A program made the position numbers and the translations under genes. From Deltaproteobacteria bacterium (lineage in GTDB: Bacteria; Desulfobacterota; Desulfobacteria; Desulfobacterales; Desulfatibacillaceae): a stretch of 41,412 bases of DNA. The notes under the pieces were generated by a model. The model saw only the letters and a program-made list of their open reading frames with translations, ran no database searches and was not told the origin of the DNA. Positions 15,896 to 24,575 of the stretch are shown piece by piece. The stretch covers positions 1 through 41,412 of the forward strand of contig JACRLG010000019.1 in the NCBI GenBank assembly GCA_016235345.1, written 5' to 3'. How positions within the stretch are numbered: the stretch's first letter is position 1; each line of letters starts with the position of its first letter.

Positions 15896-17305
15896 TCACA
15901 TTTTGAGCGCCGCGCCCAAGAGGCGGTTCACCCTGCTTCGGGCCTCGCCTCCCCCCGGAACCTGGGGGCAGTGGCGGGAAATGGCCGCCAGGAGCCTGGC
16001 GTGGGGCAAAAGGTGCGAGCCCAGGAGGGGCTTTCCGGTGGAGAGAAGCGATCCCACCGTGTTCCTTCGCCGGTCGGCCCAGCAGAAGCTGTTGATGAAG
16101 CCCCAGTGGCCGAAACATTCCCTGGTGAAGGGGCCGTACATGCCGACGGGGTCGTTTCCCAGCATGAAGCCCGCGCTGTAGCGCATGGGCAGAAAGAGCA
16201 TCCGGTCGAATTCCTGGGGCCTCGCCTCTATGGTGGCCCGGCGCACGGTGAGCGGCGAGAATATGCGCACGCCGTCAAGCTCGCCGTAATTGAGAAGCAT
16301 CTGGAAGAAGCGGCTGGCCTCGTCGGCGGTGGAATACATGTTGCCGGAGGGGATTATGGCCTCCATGAAGCGCCGGTCGTTGGAAACCTTCACCACCTCC
16401 TGCCATGACGCGGAAAGCACCCTTTTCACGAAAACATTGATGGGGGCGATGACCGGAAGCCCGGTATAATAATTGGTGGCCGCGTCCCCGATCCGGTCCG
16501 GCGGAAGGCCGTAGTTGAACGTGGAAAAACCCATGGGCTTCTGGATGTTCTCGGCCAGGAATTCCCTTATGTCCTTGCCGGTCACCTTTTTCACTATGGC
16601 TCCCAGTATGAAGCCGCCTGTGATGGCGTGGTAGGCCGCGTGGGCCCCGCTCTGAAGAAGCGGCTTCGCCTCGCACAACACCCGCGAGCATTCCTCGAAA
16701 TCGAAAAGAATATCCGGGTCCGTTTTTCCGGGAACCGCAGGGAAGCCCGAAAAATGGGAAAGGACCTGGAAGATGGTGGTGTTCTGTTTTCCGTGGGCTG
16801 AAAATTCGGGGATGTAATAATCCACCGGGTCCGAAAGCCTTATCTTCCCCCACTCCACCAGAAGATGGATGCACATGGCGGAAACGGCCTTGGACGCGGA
16901 GAACAGGCAGATGGGCGTCTCCGGCGTGGCCGGAACCTTTACTGCGTCCGGCGGGTCTCCGGGCCCGGCCCCTCTGGCGTAACCGATGGCCCTTTTGAGC
17001 ACCACCTTCCCGTTGCGCCTGAGGCAGAAGGACAGGGCCGGATGCATCCCGCTCCTGTACAGACCCTCCACCGCCTTCCAGATGGCATCCACGCTTTTGC
17101 GGTCCATTCCGGTCTCGGCGGGGTCGGCTTCTTCTGCTGGATCGTAGGTAATGAGATCTGATATGTCTTCTGGTACGTGAATGCCCTTGTTCAGGCAGGA
17201 AAGGGGGGCGGCCACGGGGAACACGGCGGCCCTTGCAGCGGTTCTGGCCACGGCCTGCCCTGCTGCGAAGGGCAGGGAAGCAATTTTTCTGGCGCCTGAA
17301 TGCAT
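15896..17305 (-). CDS. Beta-lactamase-fold serine hydrolase
   Basis: The 469-residue protein has the class C beta-lactamase/esterase fold: nucleophile motif S136-A-S-K139 (CLFSASKAVSAM), the Tyr motif around AYHAITGGFILGAIV, and the HWGF segment in place of KTG. Known relatives include EstB-like carboxylesterases and D-aminopeptidases. No clear signal peptide is seen, although residues 10-35 are Ala-rich. GGAGG precedes the ATG at 17305. It lies between the CooC-like ATPase and the flavodoxin on the same strand. Lactamase activity is unlikely. Confidence 0.82.
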   Translation of the reverse strand: MHSGARKIASLPFAAGQAVARTAARAAVFPVAAPLSCLNKGIHVPEDISDLITYDPAEEADPAETGMDRKSVDAIWKAVEGLYRSGMHPALSFCLRRNGKVVLKRAIGYARGAGPGDPPDAVKVPATPETPICLFSASKAVSAMCIHLLVEWGKIRLSDPVDYYIPEFSAHGKQNTTIFQVLSHFSGFPAVPGKTDPDILFDFEECSRVLCEAKPLLQSGAHAAYHAITGGFILGAIVKKVTGKDIREFLAENIQKPMGFSTFNYGLPPDRIGDAATNYYTGLPVIAPINVFVKRVLSASWQEVVKVSNDRRFMEAIIPSGNMYSTADEASRFFQMLLNYGELDGVRIFSPLTVRRATIEARPQEFDRMLFLPMRYSAGFMLGNDPVGMYGPFTRECFGHWGFINSFCWADRRRNTVGSLLSTGKPLLGSHLLPHARLLAAISRHCPQVPGGGEARSRVNRLLGAALKM

Positions 17306-17401
17306 TGTGCCTCCATTCTCGAAAGTGGCGGGGATTGGCCCTGACCCGGCCCGCCTGTTTTTCCGGAAAGCGGCCTGCGTTTTTGTGGTGACGCCGGCTT
17401 T

Positions 17402-18199
17402 TCAGCCCAAGGGGTGGAAGCCGGGCAAGGGCTGCGACGATTTCTCCGAAAATGAGCCGACGAATTCGGCGAGGCTGGCCACAGCCAAAGGTTGGGACGA
17501 AATGGCGCGGCCTTCCAGGGAATCCAGGAAGATCGAGTCATCGTTCGGCAAAACGGCCACGATTTTATCCTGGGGCAGCTTGGCCCTTAAGGCGGCCTCG
17601 ATTCTTTCATCGGCCTTGTTCAGCACAAGCCGCATGGGAACCCCCGCCTGGGCGGCCATGCCCGCCAGTTTGTCCGCCATGAGCACTGATTCGTGGGTGG
17701 GGTCGATCACGGCCAGGATAAGCCCGCAGCCTGCGTCAACCCCGCGCCCCAGATGTTCCACCCCTGCTTCGGTGTCCACGATGACGAAGGTGTCCGGCCC
17801 CTCTTCCAGGTTGGCCAGGAATCGCTTGGTGAGGGCTCCTATCATGCAGGCGCAGCCCTCGCCGAAGTGCTTCACCTTGCCCATGACCAGAACCTTCACG
17901 CCGGCGACTTCCGAAAGGCAGGTCGCCGGGATGTCGGAAACGGTAAATTTCCTGTTGATGATGGGGATGAGATTCATGTCGCTCGCCTGGTTCATCTTCT
18001 CCCGGACCCCGGCGCGGCCCCCCAGGTTTTCCAGGAGCACTTCGGGAGTCTCCACGCCCGCGAGCCTTGATAGGCCGAAGTTGGATTCGTCGGCGTCCAC
18101 CAGAAGAACCGGCCTGCCCATCCGGGCCAGGTTCTTGGCCAGAAGCGCCGCAAGCGTGCTCTTGCCGCTGCCGCCCTTGCCGCAGATCATGATCTTCAT
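17402..18199 (-). CDS. CooC/MinD-type nickel-insertion ATPase
   Basis: The 265-residue protein starts MKIMICGKGGSGKSTLAALL, a deviant Walker A of the SIMIBI class with the signature lysine early in the loop. VLLVDADESNFGLSRL, the C-x-C motif (EGCACMIG near residue 110) and VIVDTEAGVEHLGRG follow, a combination found in CooC, which inserts nickel into CO dehydrogenase. No CO dehydrogenase gene is in the window, so its client is elsewhere or it serves another enzyme. GGAGAAAATTC precedes the ATG at 18199. Confidence 0.85.
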   Translation of the reverse strand: MKIMICGKGGSGKSTLAALLAKNLARMGRPVLLVDADESNFGLSRLAGVETPEVLLENLGGRAGVREKMNQASDMNLIPIINRKFTVSDIPATCLSEVAGVKVLVMGKVKHFGEGCACMIGALTKRFLANLEEGPDTFVIVDTEAGVEHLGRGVDAGCGLILAVIDPTHESVLMADKLAGMAAQAGVPMRLVLNKADERIEAALRAKLPQDKIVAVLPNDDSIFLDSLEGRAISSQPLAVASLAEFVGSFSEKSSQPLPGFHPLG

Positions 18200-18336
18200 G
18201 AATTTTCTCCAGAAAGTATGAAAGGTACCAGATATCGCCTCTTACCCGAATCTGCGGTCGAACGCAAATCAAACATACATGGCGGCAGGTCGGGCGCTGT
18301 TGAAAGTGGGCAGTCGGCAATAGAAGACTTGGAAAC

Positions 18337-18637
18337 CTGGGTGGCGCGGCAGTTCGCGCCATCCCAGCCTCCTCCGCTCCCCAGGGCGCGCGGAAGCGAT
18401 GAAATGCAAGAAAGGCGAGGAGTGCGGGAAGGACGCGTACTAAAAGTACGCGACGCGCCGCACGACGAAGCCTGACACAGCAGTTTGCACCCTTTCAGCC
18501 TCCTCCGCTTCCCAGGGCGCGCGGAAGCGATGAAATGCAAGAAAGGCGAGGAGTGCGGGAAGGACGCGTACTAAAAGTACGCGACGCGCCGCACGACGAA
18601 GCCTGACGCAGCAGTTCGCGCTTCCGCGCGCCCTGGG
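18337..18637 (+). repeat. Palindromic intergenic elements, tandem copies C and D plus a fragment
   Basis: Two direct copies with a 131-bp period (18365-18495 and 18496-18626) are nearly identical over about 120 bases. Copy D is complete: CCCAGGGCGCGCGGAAGCG (18511-18529) pairs perfectly with 18619-18637, around the centre GCGTACTAAAAGTACGC. Copy C has the same left arm at 18380 but no matching right arm. Just left, CTGGGTGGCGC/GCGCCATCCCAG (18337-18367) with CAGTTCGCG in the loop looks like a leftover right end. Confidence 0.88.
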
Positions 18638-19301
18638 GAGGTGGGGGCGGGGGGGGAGGTTACCCTCCCCCCCGCGCTAACAGAGGGATATGGGGGATTT
18701 TGCGCACGAGGCGCGGGGGAATCGGTGAGGAAGATGGAGGCGAACGGCAGAGACCCTTTCGGGAGCGCTGCCGCTCACCTGACGCCGCATCCGGTGAAAC
18801 CTTGGCTGCTAAAATCCGGCGAGGGCTGCAATCGTTTCAAGTGAACCCAGGCCCCTTCGCCCGCAGCCGAATTTGCCGGGAATCCCGGCCCCGTGATCGG
18901 CGATTATGTCAAATATGGCAAAGGGAGTTTTGTGAGGCGTACTCCCTTTCCTGTGTTTCGGTCCCGGCCCCCTACGCTTCCTCTTTGCGAAGGACTTACG
19001 GAAAAGCCGACCGGGATTTACGCCGTAACCCCGGACTCCGCCTTCCCTCGCCGCCTCGGATACGTTGAGGACCGGGCTTTGACTTTTTATAAAGCAAGAC
19101 TTGTGCCACCCGTACAGGAAGTGGAAAACACCGTAAAATCAGGCATGGAATTTTTTTTGAGGGGGTCTGAGCGGGGCTTGGTCCTATGGACTCCATATAT
19201 AATTTATTGGAAAACAATACGGCGGATCAAAACCCGGATTTTTTCAGGTTCCGACATGGACGGAAAGGCCAGGGGGCTTGACGATGGAAAAACAAGAAGG
19301 A
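18638..19301. other. Gene-free region with two hairpins
   Basis: No open frame here looks coding. A very GC-rich near-palindrome of G and C runs (18648-18674, GGGGGGGGAGG then CCCTCCCCCCC) lies at the left. AAAGGGAGT (18920-18928) pairs with ACTCCCTTT (18941-18949). With 18200-18637 this is the longest non-coding stretch in the window, about 1.1 kb. It sits between two minus-strand transcription units. Confidence 0.5.
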
Positions 19302-20777
19302 TTATTCACCGGAATATCTGCTGGTTATGCGATGCTTGCGTAGAAGCTCATAAAGGCGTGGGGCGGAAAGGCCGGAAAGGGCTGCGGCCCGTTTGACCTC
19401 GCCCTCCGTCCTGGCAAGAAGCTCCACCAGGTAGCGTTTTTCTGCGTCTTCCACCATGGTGCGGCGGAAATCCTGCCATTTGAGGGGCATGGTCTCGGCG
19501 CTTTTAGCCGTCTCGTCCGGGGCCGTGGGAGAGGACGGGATTTCGCTGATGCCCGCTTCCTTTTTTTCCTGGACGGCGGGGGCGTGGCTTTCGATTTTTG
19601 TGAAGGCGCTCCTTGCCAGGGTGGCCCGGATGGAGGCGGGCAGGTGCCTTGCGAAAAAGAGGGGCTCGTCCTGGGCTTCGGCGAAAACGCTTTCCATGGC
19701 GTGCTGAAGCTCCCGCACATTTCCGGGCCAGGGATAGGATTCAAGATCCTTAAGAAACATGGGGGAAAGTTTTTTCTTTTCCGTCCCGGTTCTCCGGGCC
19801 TCCCTTTCAACGAAGTTCTCCACCAGGGGCAGGATGTCGTCCACCCTGTCCCTTAAGGCCGGCAGGTGGATGGTGACGGCCTGGAGCCGGAAAAGAAGGT
19901 CTTCCCGGAACTTGCCCTCGGCGGCCATGCGGGCCAGGTCTTTATTGGTGGCGGAAATGAGCCGGAAGTCGCTTTCCACCTCCTCCACCTCGCCTATGGG
20001 GCGGAAACGCCTTTCCTCAAGCACCCGCAGGAAGGCCTTCTGCAGGGGGAGCGGAAGGTCCCCCACCTCGTCGAGAAACAGGGTGCCCTGATGGGCGTGC
20101 CGGACAAGGCCGGTTTCAGCCTTGTGCGCCCCGGTGTAGGCCCCCTTGGCGTGACCGAAAAGAAGGCTTTCCGCAAGGGTCTTGGGAAGGGAGCCGCAGT
20201 CCACCACCACGAAATTTTTGTCCGCGCGCGGGCTGTTTTCGTGGATGAGGCGAGCGAACATCTCCTTGCCCGTGCCGGTTTCGCCGTAGATGAGTACGTG
20301 GGAGTCGTTTTTGGCGCAGCGCGCGGCCAGGGACAGGCAGTTGTTGAGGGCCGGGCTTCTGCCCACTATCCCCCGCCGGTTCAGCTTGTCCACCGGGTCG
20401 CTCAAAATTTTCTGCCGCCGGTATTGAAGGGCGTTTTCGAGGGCCAGGACAAGTGAATCCATTGAGGCGGGTTTTTCGATGTAATCCCAGGCATCCGCCT
20501 TGATGGCCCGCTCTGCTGAATCGGGGTCGGCGTAACCCGTGACCACTATGACTTCCGGGCGGGAGGGCACGGTTTTCAGGAGAGGAAGGTATTCCAGGCC
20601 GTTGCCGGAAGGAAAGCGCACGTCCAGAAACACCGCGTCCGGCCCCATTTTGATGGCCTTTTCCAGGCCTTCATCGAGGGTGTGGATGCAAACGACTTCG
20701 TGGCCCTTGTCCCTGAATATGCGTTCAAGGATGGCGCAGATGGCCACATCGTCATCTATAACGAGGAGTTTTGCCAT
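19302..20777 (-). CDS. Sigma-54-dependent response regulator
   Basis: The 491-residue NtrC-type regulator has a receiver domain with phosphoacceptor D52 (VFLDVRFPSG). A AAA+ domain follows with Walker A GETGTGKE near 170, the sigma-54 contact loop as GAYTGA (Tyr in place of the usual Phe) and VDCGS. The C-terminal Fis-type helix-turn-helix reads GEVKRAAALSGLSAPRLYELLRKH. The start is set at MAKLLVIDDD where the receiver begins; an upstream extension is possible. The histidine kinase gene ends 83 bases upstream on the same strand, so the pair is a probable two-component system. The target promoter is unknown. Confidence 0.93.
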   Translation of the reverse strand: MAKLLVIDDDVAICAILERIFRDKGHEVVCIHTLDEGLEKAIKMGPDAVFLDVRFPSGNGLEYLPLLKTVPSRPEVIVVTGYADPDSAERAIKADAWDYIEKPASMDSLVLALENALQYRRQKILSDPVDKLNRRGIVGRSPALNNCLSLAARCAKNDSHVLIYGETGTGKEMFARLIHENSPRADKNFVVVDCGSLPKTLAESLLFGHAKGAYTGAHKAETGLVRHAHQGTLFLDEVGDLPLPLQKAFLRVLEERRFRPIGEVEEVESDFRLISATNKDLARMAAEGKFREDLLFRLQAVTIHLPALRDRVDDILPLVENFVEREARRTGTEKKKLSPMFLKDLESYPWPGNVRELQHAMESVFAEAQDEPLFFARHLPASIRATLARSAFTKIESHAPAVQEKKEAGISEIPSSPTAPDETAKSAETMPLKWQDFRRTMVEDAEKRYLVELLARTEGEVKRAAALSGLSAPRLYELLRKHRITSRYSGE

Positions 20778-20860
20778 AGTATGATGCCAACTTACCCCGA
20801 TAACGACAAAAAGGTCAACACTTTTCCCAAGATATCCCAGGTATAAGCCCAAGGGCCTTT

Positions 20861-23491
20861 TTAAGGGGTTTTCACCACTGACACCACAAGGCGTTCAAGT
20901 TCCATGACCGATATGGGTTTTTGGGCGATTATGCTTACGCTTTCGTCGTCAAGGCCGGGCGGGGCCGGGGGGGCGTCCGGGCCTTTCAAAAGAATCACCG
21001 GTATTGAAAGGCCCCGCCTTTTAAGTTCCCTTGCCAGGGCCAGACCTGAAAGGAACGGCAGGGCATGGGAGGCGACTATCACGTCGAAGGCCGAAGGGTC
21101 TGCGAGGATTCTTGCCAGGGCTTCGTCGCCGTTTCGCTCCAGGCTCACCCAGTGGCCCATGCCGGTTAAAAGCCGGTACATGGAATGGCCCAGGTCGCCG
21201 TCCTCTTCGGCCAGAAGTATGTTCGCGCCGCCGCCGTTGAGTTCGCCAGGTTCGGCCCCGGCCCCTTCCTCGCTGGCCAAGGGAAGGAAAACCTGGAAAG
21301 TGGTCCCCGCGCCGGGCTTTGAGGCAACCTTGACGAAGCCGCCCATCTCGCTAACCAGGCCGTGTACCACGGCAAGCCCAAGGCCCGCGCCCTCTCCTGG
21401 GTTCTTGGTGGTGAAGAAGGGCTCGAATATGCGCTCCATGACCTCCTGGGGCATTCCGGGGCCGTTGTCCGAAACAACGAGGCACAGGAAGGCGTCCCCT
21501 CCGTCCTTTTCTTCGGCGGTGGCAAGGCTCACGAAAAGCTCGCCGCCCTTGTCCCTCATGGCCCACAGGGCGTTGTTGCAAAGGTTGGCCGTCACCTGCT
21601 GGATGGCCGAAGGGGTTGACAGCACCCTGTCGTTTTTGATGGTTTTTTCAAAGCCGATGCGTATGTCCCGACCCGCCGTGGAAAGAATGATCTTGATGGT
21701 TTCCTTGATGACCGGCGACACGGAAAGGACGGCGGGCGCGTCGGCGGCCCCCCTGCTGAAGGACAGAAGCTCCCGTATCAGGTCCCTCGCCCGCCTGCCG
21801 CTTTCCAGGGACATGGCAAGGGCGTCGTAGGAGGAGTCTTCGGGCGGAAGTTTTTTCAGGCAGTATTCGATGTTCAGCAACATGCTCATGAGGATGTTGT
21901 TGAACTCGTGGGCCACCCCGCCCGCAAGTGCGCCCACCGCCTGCATCTTGCGCATGGCGGCCACCTTGCGGGAAAGGTTTTCCTCGAAGGTGACGTCCCT
22001 GAAGGCTGCTATCACGCGCCCGACCTTTCCCTCCGGGCCGGGCATGGGCGAGAACAGGGCGTCCAGGAAAAGCGCGCCTTCCGGGTGTTTGACCGTGAGG
22101 CGGCAGGAATGGGGCTGGCTGGTATCGAACACCTCGGCAACCCTTCCGCATTCCTCTGCAAAGTCGCAGTGGGGCAGGAAATCCCCGAACACCCGCCCAA
22201 GGGCCAGGCCCCTGACCTCGCTGCGCCTGATTCCGAGCGATTCCAGGGTTTCCCGGTTGGCGTCTTCCACGATAAGCCCTGGGCCTATGACCAGTATCTC
22301 GTCCCTCATGCTCTGAAAGACGCTTCTTACGTACTCCTCTCCCCGGCGTAGGGTCTCCTCCATCTCCTCCCGCCGCTCGATGTCCAGCGAAAGGGCCTGG
22401 TTGGCGCGGGCCAGATCGCCGGACATCTCCTCCACCCTCTCCACCATCCTGTCAAAGGCGCTGGCCAGGGCTCCTATCTCGTCCTTCCTTTTCATGTTCA
22501 GCCGGGCCGAAAGATCGCCTTCGCCTTCTATAAGAAGGGCGTGGTCCCTTATCCGGGTTATGGGCGACAGCACGACCCTTCGATTGAGGATCACTATGGC
22601 TGCAAAACAGGTCAGAAAAGCGGCGAGGGTGAAAAAAAGGGCAAAGGCCAGGACCCTCATGCCGCGCTGGTGGAGGCTGCGGTCAAGCTCTGCGGTAAGA
22701 AAGAAGTCCCTTTTTCCGCCAAGGTCCGGAAGCCGGGTTTCCACCACGAGCCTGTCTGCGCCGGTGCGGGATATGGTGTAGCTTCGGCTCCCTGCCTTTA
22801 TTGTCTCGGCCTTGGGATCAGGGCCGGTTCCGAAAACTGCGCTGCCCGGCAGAACGGAAAATTTCACCCGTGTCTGTTCCGAAATCCGCCTCACCGCCCG
22901 GTCATCCAGAAAGGCTCCCATGATGATGGTGCCCCTGGAAGGCCCGCTGTCGTTGCTGGTGACAATGGGCTGGGCAGCCGCAATGAGGGGACCCTTCTGG
23001 GTGTTCAATACGCCGGACCGGGAAGCGCCGGGCATGGCGGGCGAATCATCATCCCACTGCGGGCAAAGAAGGGGGTGATCCTTTGGAAGGGCCTTTTCGG
23101 GGAACTCGTTAAGGGACGGTATCCAGTGATCCTCCGGGGTCAATATGCCGCTCCACACCACCTGCCCTTCCGTATCGACGAAATAGATCAGGTTGGCCCC
23201 GGTTGTGGAAAAGGTGTTTTCCAGAAGGTTCGATTCCACGTAAGACCTGTTGCGGTCCTTCATGAAACGCCAGGTGTCGTCCCATGCCCCCCAGTCGCTG
23301 GCCACTGCGGCCAGGTGACCGGTTTCGCTCTCTATGGCCCGGATCACCCGCTCCATGTTCCTGGCCGCGTCTTCCGCCTCAAGCGCGGAAAAGCTGGTAA
23401 GGACGACCCTGGACAGAAACAGGGCCTCCACCACGGCAAGAACGCAGAAAGCCGCCACAAGCACGAGAGCGGTTTTGCGTCGGATGGTCAT
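20861..23491 (-). CDS. Hybrid-like membrane histidine kinase with CHASE4 sensor and pseudo-receiver
   Basis: The 876-residue protein has a transmembrane helix at about 8-28, an extracytoplasmic CHASE4-like domain (residues 30-275, LIYFVDTEGQVVWSG), a second helix near 285-305, HAMP, coiled coil and PAS (about 390-505). HisKA carries H528 (AGGVAHEFNNILMSML), and the ATPase domain has NLCNNALWAM and DNGPGMP. The C-terminal receiver-like domain (about 755-876) has Ser808 where the phospho-Asp should be (FDVIVASHALP), so it cannot be phosphorylated there. It lies between a ferredoxin and the response regulator and probably phosphorylates that regulator. The ligand is unknown. Confidence 0.9.
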   Translation of the reverse strand: MTIRRKTALVLVAAFCVLAVVEALFLSRVVLTSFSALEAEDAARNMERVIRAIESETGHLAAVASDWGAWDDTWRFMKDRNRSYVESNLLENTFSTTGANLIYFVDTEGQVVWSGILTPEDHWIPSLNEFPEKALPKDHPLLCPQWDDDSPAMPGASRSGVLNTQKGPLIAAAQPIVTSNDSGPSRGTIIMGAFLDDRAVRRISEQTRVKFSVLPGSAVFGTGPDPKAETIKAGSRSYTISRTGADRLVVETRLPDLGGKRDFFLTAELDRSLHQRGMRVLAFALFFTLAAFLTCFAAIVILNRRVVLSPITRIRDHALLIEGEGDLSARLNMKRKDEIGALASAFDRMVERVEEMSGDLARANQALSLDIERREEMEETLRRGEEYVRSVFQSMRDEILVIGPGLIVEDANRETLESLGIRRSEVRGLALGRVFGDFLPHCDFAEECGRVAEVFDTSQPHSCRLTVKHPEGALFLDALFSPMPGPEGKVGRVIAAFRDVTFEENLSRKVAAMRKMQAVGALAGGVAHEFNNILMSMLLNIEYCLKKLPPEDSSYDALAMSLESGRRARDLIRELLSFSRGAADAPAVLSVSPVIKETIKIILSTAGRDIRIGFEKTIKNDRVLSTPSAIQQVTANLCNNALWAMRDKGGELFVSLATAEEKDGGDAFLCLVVSDNGPGMPQEVMERIFEPFFTTKNPGEGAGLGLAVVHGLVSEMGGFVKVASKPGAGTTFQVFLPLASEEGAGAEPGELNGGGANILLAEEDGDLGHSMYRLLTGMGHWVSLERNGDEALARILADPSAFDVIVASHALPFLSGLALARELKRRGLSIPVILLKGPDAPPAPPGLDDESVSIIAQKPISVMELERLVVSVVKTP

Positions 23492-23544
23492 GGCTTTTCC
23501 TTTTCAGAGAAAACCCGACCCGGAGGCGCCGGGCAACCTTGTTG

Positions 23545-24354
23545 TCATATGTCCACCAGGTTCAGTATGTGCTCCTCCGGCCTGCCCGGAAAAAGGGCGG
23601 GGTCCACAGTAAGGCTTATGGCCGTTTGTGGGCAGGTCTCGACGCACCTTCCGCAGCCCCTGCATTCGTCTCCGATTTCCGCCCTGCCGTCCGACAGGGT
23701 TATGGCGTGGGCGAAACACGCGTCAACGCATGAGCCGCAGCCGATGCAATCCTCGCCCACCGAAACGCTAACGCCCGGAGCCTTGTGGATTTTTCCGGCA
23801 AAGCGCTCGCCCACGTAGGGAAGGCCGCGCGTAATGCAGCAGCAGGGGCAGCAGTTGCATACGGTGAGGAGTTTCTCTCCGGGGCCGATGCCGAGCCAGA
23901 CCGTATCGAGCTTGCTCCTTCCCACAAAATGGATGAGCCCGGCCTCACGGCACCGGGCCAGGTGCGCCCGTGCCTCGTCCTTGGTGACGAAGCGGCCCCA
24001 GCCCGGATTGATGTCACGGGTGGCCTCGCCCATGAAAAGGCAGCCGTACTTCACGGGGTAATCCCTGCACTCCATGCTGGTGCGGCAAATGCAGAAATCC
24101 ATGAGGAAAAGGTGTTCGGCCTTGTCGATCAGATGATCGGCCAGGGCGGATGGAAGCACCGTCTGGCCGGGGTCTTCCACGTTTTGGTTCACCGTCACCA
24201 CCTGGTCCCGTGGCAGGCAGACCAAATGATCCCCCTCGAAAAGAAAATGCTCAACGATCCGCCCGAAAACGGGAAGTTTGGCCGCAGCCATCTTTTTTTC
24301 ATCGCGGATGAAGGTCTTTTTGATGAAGCCGATGAGCCAGTCGGGTCGTGACAT
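23545..24354 (-). CDS. Ferredoxin-type FeS protein with cysteine-rich N-terminal domain
   Basis: The 269-residue cytoplasmic protein has two C-terminal [4Fe-4S] motifs, CIGCGSCVDACF and CRGCGRCVETCPQ (about residues 205-245), followed by a conserved tail. The N-terminal part contains FCICRTSMECRDYPVKYGCLFMG and the dense cluster CNCCPCCC near 170, which may bind another cluster or metal. Proteins of this layout are found in sulfate reducers, but the role is not known. AGGAGAAAGC precedes the ATG. The gene is 53 bases upstream of the histidine kinase on the same strand, so it may supply a redox signal to it; that is inference. Confidence 0.8.
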   Translation of the reverse strand: MSRPDWLIGFIKKTFIRDEKKMAAAKLPVFGRIVEHFLFEGDHLVCLPRDQVVTVNQNVEDPGQTVLPSALADHLIDKAEHLFLMDFCICRTSMECRDYPVKYGCLFMGEATRDINPGWGRFVTKDEARAHLARCREAGLIHFVGRSKLDTVWLGIGPGEKLLTVCNCCPCCCITRGLPYVGERFAGKIHKAPGVSVSVGEDCIGCGSCVDACFAHAITLSDGRAEIGDECRGCGRCVETCPQTAISLTVDPALFPGRPEEHILNLVDI

Positions 24355-24429
24355 GCTTTCTCCTGATCGCAGTGGAATTCCTGCCCAATTTTAACCGAAT
24401 GATTGCAGGCTCGCGCCTTGCGGGGCTAA

Positions 24430-24575
24430 CAGTCCAATGAAAAAGCTGTATAGAACGCCTGGATAAAACGATGAAATGCAAGGAAGGCGAACGGCGCGGG
24501 GATGAATAGTACTTTTCGTACATGACGACCCGCGCCGTGAAGCCTGACACAGCAGTTCGCGTTTTTAGACGGGCG
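24430..24575 (+). repeat. Palindromic intergenic element, copy E
   Basis: Inner arms ACGGCGCGGG (24491-24500) and CCCGCGCCGT (24529-24538) are perfect around AGTACTTTTCGTAC. Outer arms CGCCTGGATAAAACG and CGTTTTTAGACGGGCG are imperfect. It carries GATGAAATGCAAGG (24470s) and CCTGACACAGCAGTTCGCG (24543-24561). It ends exactly at the stop codon of the oxidoreductase at 24576. Confidence 0.85.

Noticed and set aside
17181-18221. 346-codon frame opposite the CooC-like ATPase
   Set aside because: The opposite strand has a clear Walker A protein with ribosome binding site; this one is Ser/Arg/Pro-rich shadow translation.
18365-18637. CRISPR array
   Set aside because: There are only two long near-identical units with no spacers of regular size, and each is a palindromic repeat of the wider family.
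18893-19396. 167-codon frame in the gap before the response regulator gene
   Set aside because: Mixed composition, no ribosome binding site, crosses a hairpin and overlaps the regulator's 3' end; no family recognised.
24355-24430. Sigma-54 promoter ahead of the ferredoxin-kinase operon
   Set aside because: A GG and a GC pair are visible, but not with the required 10-base spacing.
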